Assembly: GCA_964632135.1 (NCBI GenBank)
Contig: CAZWEI010000033.1
Span: 1-14,875, forward strand
Direction of reading: 5' to 3'
DNA from: JBFMAP01 sp964632135
GTDB lineage: Archaea > Micrarchaeota > Micrarchaeia > Burarchaeales > JBFMAP01
Length of the DNA: 14,875 nucleotides
The position numbers and the translations under genes are program-made. The notes under the pieces are model-generated. The model was not told where the DNA came from. It made no database searches and saw nothing but the letters and a program-made list of their open reading frames with translations. Positions 6,058 to 12,759 of this stretch are shown here, piece after piece; positions within the stretch are counted from its first letter, which is position 1; each line of letters opens with the position of its first letter.

Positions 6058-7032
6058 ATGAAAACACAATGGGCTAAGGATTTGCGCGCAGGCGCGCGCA
6101 TTGATTCGACTTTCATGGTCATGGAGAAGGAGCTCCGTCCGTTCAAAACGAAGCCAGGCAATTATTTGCAACTAAAACTCGGGGACAGGACAGGCACGCT
6201 GCGCGCGAAGTGCTGGGACGACGTGGAGGAGGTGGGCGCGAGGTTCTCCCCTGGCGACGTCGTGCGCGTTCGTGGCGCGATTGAGGAGTTCCAGGACAAT
6301 TTCGAGATAAAAATCACGCGCGAGAGCATAAGGAAGGTTGACGCGCACGAAATCGACATTGGCGATTACGTCCCGCGCACTGAAAAGAATATAGAAAAAA
6401 TGTGGGCAGAGTTGCGCGCTGAGGCGAGCGCGCTCCGCGAGCCGAACATCAAAAAACTTCTGAACGCGCTTTTCGACGACGAGGATTTCGCGCACTCCTT
6501 CAAGTCCGCGCCCGGCGCGAAAATTCACCACCACAACTACATAGGGGGACTGCTCGAGCACACCCTTTCCGTTGTCGCGGTTTGCAAGCGCATATCCGAA
6601 CTTTATCCCGAACTTGACCGCGATCTTCTTATAGCAGGCGCGATGCTCCACGACATCGGGAAGACGCGCGAGTTCACGAGCGGCTGGCGCATTGATGTGA
6701 CTCCTGAAGGAGGGCTCGCTGGGCATCTCGTGCTGGGCGCGCACATGCTGGACAACAAGATGCGCGAGCTCGGCGAGTTCCCGCAGGAGTTGAAATTGAA
6801 ACTTTACCATCTAATGCTCAGCCATCACGGAAAAGGGGAGTGGGACTCGCCCGTGCGCCCGAGGTTCGCAGAGGCCGAGGCTCTGCACTACGCGGACCTT
6901 CTAGACTCGCACGTGAAGGAATTTCTGCAGATTGAGAAAGGGGAGGAGGGGAAGGAGCGCGACGGAACGTGGAGCGCGTTCAGCCGCGAGCTCGAGCGCT
7001 ATCTGTATCTGGGCAAACGGGCAAAGGCTTAA
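6058..7032 (+). CDS. YhaM-type 3'-5' exoribonuclease (OB-fold plus HD domain)
   Basis: 324 aa, close to the roughly 310-320 aa of YhaM/CMP-binding-factor-1 proteins. Residues about 15-100 form an OB-fold (LQLKLGDRTGTLRAKCWD... GDVVRVRG... DNFEIKI) for nucleic-acid binding. Residues about 155-300 form an HD metal-phosphohydrolase domain: HHHNYIGGLLEHTLSVV, the HD pair in AGAMLHDIGKTREF, LSHHGKGEWDSP and ALHYADLLDSHV. These features closely follow the bacterial YhaM pattern. A cytosolic 3'-5' exonuclease on RNA or single-stranded DNA is the family activity; an archaeal substrate is not known to me. GGGTGA overlapping the upstream stop serves as Shine-Dalgarno about 10 nt before the ATG. Probably co-transcribed with the aminotransferase gene. 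Confidence 0.85.
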   Translation: MKTQWAKDLRAGARIDSTFMVMEKELRPFKTKPGNYLQLKLGDRTGTLRAKCWDDVEEVGARFSPGDVVRVRGAIEEFQDNFEIKITRESIRKVDAHEIDIGDYVPRTEKNIEKMWAELRAEASALREPNIKKLLNALFDDEDFAHSFKSAPGAKIHHHNYIGGLLEHTLSVVAVCKRISELYPELDRDLLIAGAMLHDIGKTREFTSGWRIDVTPEGGLAGHLVLGAHMLDNKMRELGEFPQELKLKLYHLMLSHHGKGEWDSPVRPRFAEAEALHYADLLDSHVKEFLQIEKGEEGKERDGTWSAFSRELERYLYLGKRAKA

Positions 7033-7036
7033 ATAT
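7028..7036 (+). promoter_or_regulatory. Likely TATA box of the MinD/ParA-like gene
   Basis: cttaaatat overlaps the end of the YhaM-like gene. It lies about 48 nt ahead of the ATG at 7080, giving a predicted start of transcription near 7058 and a leader of about 20 nt. Confidence 0.45.
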
Positions 7037-7079
7037 CCGAACCGCATTAGATAAGCGCGTTCGGCGACCAAGTGGGTTT

Positions 7080-7832
7080 ATGATAATTACTGTCGCGTCC
7101 GGGAAGGGCGGCGTGGGCAAGAGCAATTTTGTTACCAATTTAGGCCTAGCGCTCGCCGGCTTCGGCGTGAACACCGTAATCGTTGACTGCAACCTCACGA
7201 ACGGCGATTTGGGGAGCATACTCGGCCCTCCTTTTCCGAAGAAAACGCTTCACGACGTTCTAAACGAAAACGCGACGCTCAGGGAAGCGATGTTCGACCA
7301 TCCCGCAGGCGTGCGCGTCATCACCTCCGGGCTCGCGGTCCAGGATCCGCTCTCCGTTTCACCGAAGAAGTTGAAGAAAATCTCGCAAAAACTAGACGGG
7401 CTCGCGGACGTTGTGCTTGTTGACGCGCCTGGCACGCTCGGCGAGAACACTGTCGAAAGCATGCGGATTGCGGACAAGATAATCCTCATTACAACTCCCG
7501 AAGTGACCTCCTATGCGAACGCGCTCCGCACGAAAAAGGTCGCGGAGAAGAAGGGCGTAGACGTTCTCGGGACAGTCGTTAATAAGGTGCGCGGGAACCA
7601 CCGGAAAGTTGAGAAGGAGGCAGAGGAGTGGATTGGCACGAGCGTTCTGTGCATGCTTCCCTATGATGAAAGCGTGATTGACGCGGTCGAGTACGGGAGG
7701 CCGGTCCTCCACCACAGGCCGTTCAGCGAGTACAGCATCGCGATGAAGAAGTTCGGCGCAGAGCTCGCGGATGTGGAATACAAGCCGCCTCATTTGCTCG
7801 AGAGGCTCGCGGCAAGATTTTTTAGATTCTGA
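7080..7832 (+). CDS. MinD/ParA-family P-loop ATPase
   Basis: A 250-aa protein from the ATG at 7080; the open frame extends back to 6969 but only inside the upstream gene. The N-terminus is MIITVASGKGGVGKS, a deviant Walker A with the signature lysine (Lys9) of the MinD/ParA (SIMIBI) family. VIVDCNLTNGDLGSILG follows in place of the usual DADLG segment, and VVLVDAPGTLGENT is the Walker-B-like region. The last 15 residues (PPHLLERLAARFFRF) form an amphipathic basic/hydrophobic helix like the MinD membrane-targeting sequence, so ATP-dependent membrane association is likely. Archaea have many MinD paralogues with roles in positioning, motility or Fe-S work; no MinC/MinE or ParB is visible here, so the role is open. 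Confidence 0.85.
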   Translation: MIITVASGKGGVGKSNFVTNLGLALAGFGVNTVIVDCNLTNGDLGSILGPPFPKKTLHDVLNENATLREAMFDHPAGVRVITSGLAVQDPLSVSPKKLKKISQKLDGLADVVLVDAPGTLGENTVESMRIADKIILITTPEVTSYANALRTKKVAEKKGVDVLGTVVNKVRGNHRKVEKEAEEWIGTSVLCMLPYDESVIDAVEYGRPVLHHRPFSEYSIAMKKFGAELADVEYKPPHLLERLAARFFRF

Positions 7833-7842
7833 AAATTACTTT

Positions 7843-8820
7843 TTACTCCAAAGGCTTTGACGGAAAGAAATTGTACTTGTTAGTTTTGTATGTCGTAAGA
7901 ACAGTGTAATCCTTCACTATACCAGAAAGCTCTAATTTCATATCCCTGAGAAATTCCCTAAAATTCTCGCGCGCAGGAACATCCAGGTCTATCTCAAAAT
8001 CCCAATGCCCAAAAGTTGTGCAGAAATACCACACGTAAACGCTTTCCCTGCAAAACCGAACAAGTTTTTTTTCGTTCTCGTCGTTCGCCCTCTTTACTGA
8101 CACTAAGATTTTGTAGTGTTCAAATGGATAATTTTCTTCATTGGGCACGATGTTGTAGTTCTGTATCACGCCCACTTTTTCCATATCCCTAATTTTTCTA
8201 AAAACAGTGTCAGCAGAAACAGAAAGTTTTTCTGCAATATCCACTACTTTCGCCCTCGCGTCTTTTCCGAGTTCAAGAAGTATTCCGTAGTCAGTTTCAT
8301 CAAGCTCGGCGTACTCCAGGGCAGAGCCAAAAAAAACAGCCCTTTTCGTATAGGTTTCCTTTCCAAGCAGGTAATCCCTAACCTTGTACTCCCCCTTCAC
8401 TATAGGCGCTATAACCATCTCGTCGATATAATCCCCGAACAGGTTTTCCATCTCTCTTATGTTTTGGGAGAGTTCCTTGATGTTTCGCGCCCACGTACTC
8501 ACTACAACATCAAACATTCCATCATAACTTGCCGAATATACCACCTTTGGATTCTCTATCACCCATTCCAAAAACTCCTTTTCCTTCTCTTGGCTGATGT
8601 TCGTAAGCCTGATGAAATTCTTGTATGCGGCATAACCAAATTTTGAGATATCGATTATCGCGTGGTATTTCGAAATAACGCCATTCTGCTCTAGCTTCCT
8701 CATCCTGTACGCTACAATATCCCTGCTCAGTTTCGTCCTCTTCGCTATTCTCGAAATGCTCTGCCTTGAGTTGAAATCAAGCGCGTGCAGTATCTTCCTA
8801 TCCTCGGAGTCCAGCTTCAT
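7843..8820 (-). CDS. Tandem Lrp/AsnC-family regulator (HTH-RAM-HTH-RAM)
   Basis: 325 aa from the ATG at 8820, about twice the usual ~150 aa of Lrp/AsnC proteins because two full units are fused. Unit 1: winged HTH at about 1-50 (LDSEDRKILHALDFNSRQSI, KLSRDIVAYRMRKLEQNGVI) and a ligand-binding RAM-like domain to about 145. Unit 2: HTH at about 168-215 (LDETDYGILLELGKDARAKV, LSVSADTVFRKIRDMEKVGV) and a second RAM domain with HWDFEIDLDV near the C-terminus. Cytosolic DNA-binding transcription factor. A TATA-like TTTTAAAT on the minus strand (about 8844-8851) sits some 27 nt upstream, predicting a leaderless mRNA. It is divergent from the mccA-like/mccB operon and shares its low GC, so it is the best candidate regulator of that operon. 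An ATG at 8844 is a less likely start. Confidence 0.88.
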   Translation of the reverse strand: MKLDSEDRKILHALDFNSRQSISRIAKRTKLSRDIVAYRMRKLEQNGVISKYHAIIDISKFGYAAYKNFIRLTNISQEKEKEFLEWVIENPKVVYSASYDGMFDVVVSTWARNIKELSQNIREMENLFGDYIDEMVIAPIVKGEYKVRDYLLGKETYTKRAVFFGSALEYAELDETDYGILLELGKDARAKVVDIAEKLSVSADTVFRKIRDMEKVGVIQNYNIVPNEENYPFEHYKILVSVKRANDENEKKLVRFCRESVYVWYFCTTFGHWDFEIDLDVPARENFREFLRDMKLELSGIVKDYTVLTTYKTNKYNFFPSKPLE

Positions 8821-8882
8821 ATTACTTATTTTAAAGGAAAACATTTAAAATACTGCGTTTTTTGAGGAAAAACAGCAAGAAA

Positions 8883-8892
8883 AAAATTAATT
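8883..8892 (+). promoter_or_regulatory. Likely TATA box of the peptide/mccB operon
   Basis: aaaattaatt lies about 37 nt ahead of the small-peptide ATG at 8925, predicting transcription from about 8913 and a 12-nt leader containing the Shine-Dalgarno. It lies in the 104-nt gap between the divergent Lrp gene and the peptide gene. Confidence 0.45.
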
Positions 8893-8915
8893 CCTCAGAT
8901 TGCAGAAGAGTACTT

Positions 8916-8922
8916 GGTGATC
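8916..8922 (+). promoter_or_regulatory. Ribosome binding site of the small peptide gene
   Basis: GGTGATC, complementary to the conserved 3' end of archaeal 16S rRNA (GATCACC), lies 2 nt before the ATG at 8925. This extended match is the main sign that the 19-codon ORF is really translated. Confidence 0.6.
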
Positions 8923-8924
8923 GG

Positions 8925-8984
8925 ATGAAACTGAAAATACAAGTCGTAAAAAAGACCGAAAGAGAGCTTCCAAGGCTAAACTAA
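8925..8984 (+). CDS. mccA-like precursor peptide, 19 aa ending in Asn
   Basis: ATG at 8925, TAA at 8982-8984, encoding MKLKIQVVKKTERELPRLN. In microcin C systems the precursor (MRTGNAN in E. coli) is a gene of a few to a few dozen codons just upstream of mccB, and its last residue is Asn, which MccB converts and links to a nucleotide. Here the peptide is basic, ends RLN-stop, is preceded by GGTGATC at SD position and lies 94 nt upstream of an MccB-like gene on the same strand. Between them is a hairpin with a T-run, as in the E. coli operon. Too short for homology statistics, so the call rests on position, ribosome binding site and the C-terminal Asn. Confidence 0.65.
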   Translation: MKLKIQVVKKTERELPRLN

Positions 8985-9019
8985 CACCGCATTCTTACGT
9001 TAGGGCGCCTTGACCTCAT

Positions 9020-9046
9020 GCCAGCACTCTGGCTGGTTTTCTTTTT
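9020..9046 (+). terminator. Hairpin plus T-run between peptide gene and mccB (attenuator-like)
   Basis: GCCAG (9020-9024), loop CACT, CTGGC (9029-9033), then TGGTTTTCTTTTT. A competing register CCAGC/GCTGG (9021-9025 with 9032-9036) is also possible. A weak terminator here would let the short peptide transcript exceed the full operon transcript, as described for the mccA-mccB intergenic hairpin in E. coli. Confidence 0.5.
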
Positions 9047-9078
9047 CAAAGATAGCAATTTGCTTTAGAGGTTAGACC

Positions 9079-10140
9079 ATGAAACCGAAGATAAAAAGTT
9101 CACTAATGGTATTGGACAAGGGAGAGTTCATTCAGATAGGCCTGCTCCCTGGAAAAGCGGTTAGAATACAAAATGATGGCGAAGTAAAGGCTTTACTCAA
9201 TCTCATGAACGGAAAAAATACCATTGAGAAAATAGCACAAAAACTTGGGAAAAGCAGAGAGGACGTGCAGGAAACGATTTCACAGTTACGCGAGTTTCAC
9301 CTGGTGGAAGACACAGAAAATGAAACTATACTCTCAGAGCTAGAAGTTGAGAGATACAAAAGAAACCTTTCCTTTTTCTCGCTCTTTGTTGACGAGAAGT
9401 TTAAACCTCAGGAAAGGCTGAAAAACTCCAGGGTTTTGCTCATAGGTTTGGGCGGCGGCGGCTCACAGCTGGTATACTCTCTCCTTTCTCTTGGAGTCGG
9501 ATACATAAAGGCGATAGACTTCGACAAGGTCGAGAGGCACAACCTCAACAGGCAGATCCTTTACACTGAAAGCGACATCGGAAAGCAAAAAGTCGATGCT
9601 GCGCTTGAGAGAGCAAAGGAGATACAACCCAACTCGAAATTTGAAGTTGTAAACGACAGAATAGACACTCCCGAAAAGGCCGACAAATACATACGCGATG
9701 TTGATGTTGTTCTTTTAACAGCAGACGGACCGGTTTATTACATATACAAATGGGTCAACGAGGTTTGCGTTAAAAGAAAAATTCCATGGATTTCATTCGG
9801 CGTGGTTGAGACTAGGGCAATGGCCGGTCCGTTTGTAATCCCTGGCGAGACGTTGTGCTACAACTGCACTATCGAGGAAAAAATGGCTCAAGAACCGATG
9901 TTTCTCGAGGATGTGGAATTAATAAACAAAAATCCAGAGATTTTCGAAAAATACGTTCAGCCAAGCGTCATCCCGATGTTTGGGATTCTAGCAAACTACA
10001 TTGCGATGGATCTGCTATATTTCCTAACTGGCATAAAGGAACCGAAACTCAAAAACAAAATGCTTGTTTTCGACGCTGAAAAAGGGGAGTTTAGTTTTGA
10101 AAAAATTTCTGCGAAGAGGTGCTCGCTTTGCAAAATATAA
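9079..10140 (+). CDS. mccB: MccB-like peptide adenylyl/nucleotidyltransferase (PqqD-like clamp + ThiF/E1)
   Basis: 353 aa, the size of E. coli MccB (~350). Residues 1-80 form a small beta/winged-helix domain resembling a PqqD-like RiPP-recognition (peptide clamp) element. From about 90 comes ERYKRN (MccB has RYSRN), then the E1 adenylation domain: GLGGGG 123-128, IDFDKVERHNLNRQ (Asp147, Asp149, Arg158, Gln159), Lys169, the catalytic-type Asp216 in LLTADGP, KWVNEVCVKRKIPW, GPFVIPGETLCYNC and zinc Cys pairs 260/263 and 348/351. MccB shares WVNKYCV, GP-VPG-T-CY-C and the terminal CxxC. In bacteria MccB uses ATP to turn a peptide C-terminal Asn into a peptidyl phosphoramidate nucleotide. AGAGGT (9067-9072) is the SD. 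MoeB/ThiF roles are less likely because of the clamp domain and the Asn-ending peptide upstream. Confidence 0.82.
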   Translation: MKPKIKSSLMVLDKGEFIQIGLLPGKAVRIQNDGEVKALLNLMNGKNTIEKIAQKLGKSREDVQETISQLREFHLVEDTENETILSELEVERYKRNLSFFSLFVDEKFKPQERLKNSRVLLIGLGGGGSQLVYSLLSLGVGYIKAIDFDKVERHNLNRQILYTESDIGKQKVDAALERAKEIQPNSKFEVVNDRIDTPEKADKYIRDVDVVLLTADGPVYYIYKWVNEVCVKRKIPWISFGVVETRAMAGPFVIPGETLCYNCTIEEKMAQEPMFLEDVELINKNPEIFEKYVQPSVIPMFGILANYIAMDLLYFLTGIKEPKLKNKMLVFDAEKGEFSFEKISAKRCSLCKI

Positions 10141-10850
10141 GTTTATACAGAAAATCATTACTCCTCAAATTCCTTAATCCAAAATATCAGCCTGAAGAGT
10201 TCAAAAAATGGCTTTTGGATGAAACTGCAATCGTGCTTAGCACGGCAAAAAATCCAGAAACAGTTCTAGATGTCGGTTGCGGCGTAGGACGTCATCTTTT
10301 CCTTCTCAATGATAAAATTATCGCGGGGCTTGACGTTTCAAAACTTTATCTCGGCATTGCAAGAAAAATTTTGGGAAAAAACGCAATGCTTATTGAGGCA
10401 GATGCGAGAAAAATACCGCTGAAAAAAGATGCAAAATTCGACATCGTTATTGCTACAAACAATACGCTCGGGAATATTGAAGGATTTGAACGGGTTATTG
10501 AAGACATGAAAACTTTAGGGCGCGTTGTCGTCGCGGGAGTTTATTCCAAACAATCGACCGACATACGACTCGGCTTATACAAAAACGTCGGGCTTACTCC
10601 CATCGAAGCAACTGATAAACACATTCTAACAAAAGAAGGATTCTCATCCAGGCATTTCACAAAAGACGAGATTGCAAAGAAATTTGTAAAATCAGAAATT
10701 ATAGATTTAGACGATTTTGGATACGTGGTAGTTTCTCCGCCTAAAGCAGCATCCCGTATCAGCACGGATTTGGGTCACATTCAAAAGAAGCAAATCAAGG
10801 CTTTTTTCAAAAAACTCTCGCCTTTCCTCGAGTCTAATTGTTGCAGCTAA
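10119..10850 (+). CDS. Class I SAM-dependent transferase of the mccB operon
   Basis: 243 aa from the GTG at 10119; a TTG at 10128, preceded by AGGTG, is a credible alternative start. The frame begins inside the end of the MccB-like gene (22- or 13-nt overlap), so translation is probably coupled. Rossmann SAM-binding motifs are VLDVGCGVGRH (49-59), acidic Asp72 in AGLDVSK, LIEADARKIPL (Asp95) and FDIVIATNNTLGNIEG. The substrate-binding C-terminal half is not diagnostic. It may modify the peptide-nucleotide product by methylation or, like MccD in E. coli, by 3-amino-3-carboxypropyl transfer from SAM. That assignment is inference from gene order only. Same low GC as mccB; convergent with the ABC genes, whose stop lies 5 nt away. 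Confidence 0.8.
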   Translation: MLALQNISLYRKSLLLKFLNPKYQPEEFKKWLLDETAIVLSTAKNPETVLDVGCGVGRHLFLLNDKIIAGLDVSKLYLGIARKILGKNAMLIEADARKIPLKKDAKFDIVIATNNTLGNIEGFERVIEDMKTLGRVVVAGVYSKQSTDIRLGLYKNVGLTPIEATDKHILTKEGFSSRHFTKDEIAKKFVKSEIIDLDDFGYVVVSPPKAASRISTDLGHIQKKQIKAFFKKLSPFLESNCCS

Positions 10851-10855
10851 GCGCG

Positions 10856-11539
10856 CTATTTCGTATATTTCTTATACGTCTCCTCCAAATTCTTTATCTT
10901 TCCCGCGGGGCTGTCAAATATTTTCTTTCCCTCGCGCAGTATCGCGAGGTGGTCGCAGATGTTCTTCATTTCGCTTAGCGTGTGCGTGCTCACTATGAGC
11001 GTCTTTCCGTGCGTTGTGCGGAGCGCGCGCATCAAACCCAAAATGTGCTCCGCTGATTCCGCATCCAAGCCCGCGGTCGGCTCGTCGAGCGCGAAAATGT
11101 CCGGGTTCGGAAGGAGCGCGACTGCGAGCTCAACCCTTTTTTTCATACCCGAGGAAAGGTCGTCTATGCGGTAGTTCAGCCACTCTCCGGCGCCGGTGAG
11201 TTCGAGCACCTTCCTTTTCCAGCCCGCGTCGCTTATCTCGTACAAATCCGAGAAGAAATTCAAATTCTCGCGCACGTTCAAATCCGAAACCAGGCGAGGG
11301 GTTTGGAAACTGTACGCGAGTTTTCCCTCAACCCCCACCGAGCCGGAACTAGGGCGGAGCACGCGCGCAATGATGTTTATGAGCGTCGTTTTTCCGCTGC
11401 CGTTCGGCCCTGCTATTGCGTACACAGAGCCCTTTGGCACGCGCAAACTAACATTATCAAGAGCCTTCTTCGCCCCGTATAATTTCGTTATGTTTTCGCA
11501 AACCACTACATCCACGCAATCAACCCTTTCAACTCTCAT
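10856..11539 (-). CDS. ABC-2 type exporter, ATP-binding subunit
   Basis: 227 aa from the ATG at 11539. This codon overlaps the permease stop in an ATGA junction, which favours it over the upstream ATG at 11584. Nucleotide-binding domain: Walker A GPNGSGKTT, Q-loop in AYSFQTPRL, ABC signature DLSSGMKKRVELAVALLPNP, Walker B DIFALDEPTAGLD and H-loop VSTHT. The DrrA/CcmA-like form with its short C-terminus is typical of drug, lipid or polysaccharide efflux systems. It works with the permease encoded just upstream. GCGC-rich like most of the window and unlike the adjacent mccB island, and on the opposite strand, so a role in exporting the mcc product is possible but not supported. Confidence 0.93.
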   Translation of the reverse strand: MRVERVDCVDVVVCENITKLYGAKKALDNVSLRVPKGSVYAIAGPNGSGKTTLINIIARVLRPSSGSVGVEGKLAYSFQTPRLVSDLNVRENLNFFSDLYEISDAGWKRKVLELTGAGEWLNYRIDDLSSGMKKRVELAVALLPNPDIFALDEPTAGLDAESAEHILGLMRALRTTHGKTLIVSTHTLSEMKNICDHLAILREGKKIFDSPAGKIKNLEETYKKYTK

Positions 11540-12612
11540 CCTCTTCTCAGCCTCCAGATTGAAAATATCAAAAGCGCGAGGCATGCAATTCCAAACGCAG
11601 TAACAATCGTAACATAATCGCCAACAAGCGGAAACGCGCCCCCTTTCACTCCGAAATACCTCACGAGCAGGACGGAATAATACGTGGGGGTGAGTTTGCA
11701 GACTGTTTGAATAAGCGGGGGCATGAACCCAACCGGGTAAAATATTCCAGAAAGCACTACGACAGCGCCGAACGCGAGCACGTTCAAATACCTCCCGAGT
11801 TCAGAGAAGCGCGCGAGAAACACGAACGCGAGCCCGAGAGCAGTAAAGGAGAGCGCGGAAGCAACGATGACGTACGCGCTCCAGAAATTGATTTCAATTA
11901 TCGGCGCGCCCAGGAACCTCTGCGTGGCGAGCAGGAACAACACCTGGATGAGCGCTAGCGCGAGCCCGAAAATCAGTTTGCTGAGCGCGATTCCCGCGAG
12001 CGACACGTTCGTGAGCAGGCGGTCGAAAACCAAACTGTCGCGCATCGTGCTGAACGGGAGCACGAGGAACCCCGCGGCGGCGATGAGCAGAATAATTATC
12101 CCCGGCACGAAAAACTCGAGAGGCATTATCGCCCGCCCCACTTTCACCAATTTAAAAGTTGGATAGTAGTTCCACTCGCGGAGTTCGCGCCTTATCATCC
12201 CGACAACGTAATCCGAAGCCTCTGCAACCGGAGCCATGGAGGAATCAACATAAACGGAAATCACACCCTCTGCCTCGTGAACCCCTGGCGGCACGACGAT
12301 TCCGAAATAGATCTCCTCGCGGAGGAGTGCGTTCACTATCGTTTGGTTATCCTTCCCAACCACGGGGGTTGAGAAGAGCGCGAGCGTGAAATTCGCGAAC
12401 TTCATATCATCCGCGCCCACGCTTTCGTTTTCAGGAACCGCCATTGAGGGTGTTGAGCGCGGGATGAACTCCTTGAAAGTGCCGAACATCACGCCGAACG
12501 CTATCGGAAGAACGACGATAAGAAGAAGCAGAAGGACGTTCCTGCGGACGCCGAGCAACTCGCGCAGGAGCAGCGCCTTAATCTTTCGCAGTTCGCCCAT
12601 AGACCAACCCAT
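11536..12612 (-). CDS. ABC-2 type exporter, permease subunit
   Basis: 358 aa with the ABC-2 membrane topology: one TM near the N-terminus (about 25-45, LLLLLIVVLPIAFGVMF), a large external domain (about 50-165), then five TM segments (about 170-190, 215-235, 245-270, 280-300 and 330-352). The family signature region is visible as FGAVVVLSGIFYPVGFMPP followed by LTPTYYSVLLVRYFG. It partners with the ATPase encoded directly downstream (4-nt overlap). An in-frame ATG at 12600 is an alternative start. It lies 32 nt downstream of tRNA-Ala on the same strand. Substrate unknown. Confidence 0.9.
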   Translation of the reverse strand: MGWSMGELRKIKALLLRELLGVRRNVLLLLLIVVLPIAFGVMFGTFKEFIPRSTPSMAVPENESVGADDMKFANFTLALFSTPVVGKDNQTIVNALLREEIYFGIVVPPGVHEAEGVISVYVDSSMAPVAEASDYVVGMIRRELREWNYYPTFKLVKVGRAIMPLEFFVPGIIILLIAAAGFLVLPFSTMRDSLVFDRLLTNVSLAGIALSKLIFGLALALIQVLFLLATQRFLGAPIIEINFWSAYVIVASALSFTALGLAFVFLARFSELGRYLNVLAFGAVVVLSGIFYPVGFMPPLIQTVCKLTPTYYSVLLVRYFGVKGGAFPLVGDYVTIVTAFGIACLALLIFSIWRLRRG

Positions 12613-12613
12613 C

Positions 12614-12631
12614 TCGTTTACTAATAAACGA
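12614..12631. repeat. Short inverted repeat upstream of the permease gene
   Basis: TCGTTTA, CTAA, TAAACGA: 7-bp arms, 4-nt loop, 1 nt before the permease ATG (12612) on the minus strand. The T6 run at 12631-12636 on the minus strand just after tRNA-Ala may end the tRNA transcript. The hairpin could be an operator or a leader structure. Confidence 0.4.
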
Positions 12632-12644
12632 AAAAATTAATAAG

Positions 12645-12716
12645 TGGACCGGACGGGATTCGAACCCGTGGCCTCAACGTTGCGAACGTTGCGTGATACC
12701 ACTTCACCACCGGCCC
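12645..12716 (-). tRNA. tRNA-Ala(CGC)
   Basis: A 72-nt cloverleaf on the minus strand. Acceptor GGGCCGG pairs with CCGGTCC and includes the G3-U70 wobble pair that identifies alanine tRNAs; A73 is at 12645. D-stem GTGA/TCAC. Anticodon stem CAACG/CGTTG encloses loop TTCGCAA, giving anticodon CGC (codon GCG, frequent in these genes). T-arm ACGGG-TTCGAAT-CCCGT. No intron and no encoded CCA. An AT-rich TTTTTATTTTAT on the minus strand at about 12747-12758 is a plausible TATA box. Confidence 0.97.
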
Positions 12717-12759
12717 GCAATGCGAAGTGGGATATATTGCGGGTGGATAAAATAAAAAG

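Noticed and set aside
6172..6810. 212-codon minus-strand frame
   Set aside because: Antisense to the YhaM-like gene, which has full OB and HD motifs.
9018..9068. 16-aa ORF (MPALWLVFFFKDSNLL) between the peptide gene and mccB
   Set aside because: No SD, overlaps the hairpin/T-run and does not end in Asn; the T-run explains its hydrophobic residues.
10856..12612. ABC-2 exporter as a definite part of the mcc-like operon
   Set aside because: Opposite strand, GCGC-rich composition like the chromosome, and the common drug/lipid exporter type; kept only as a possibility.
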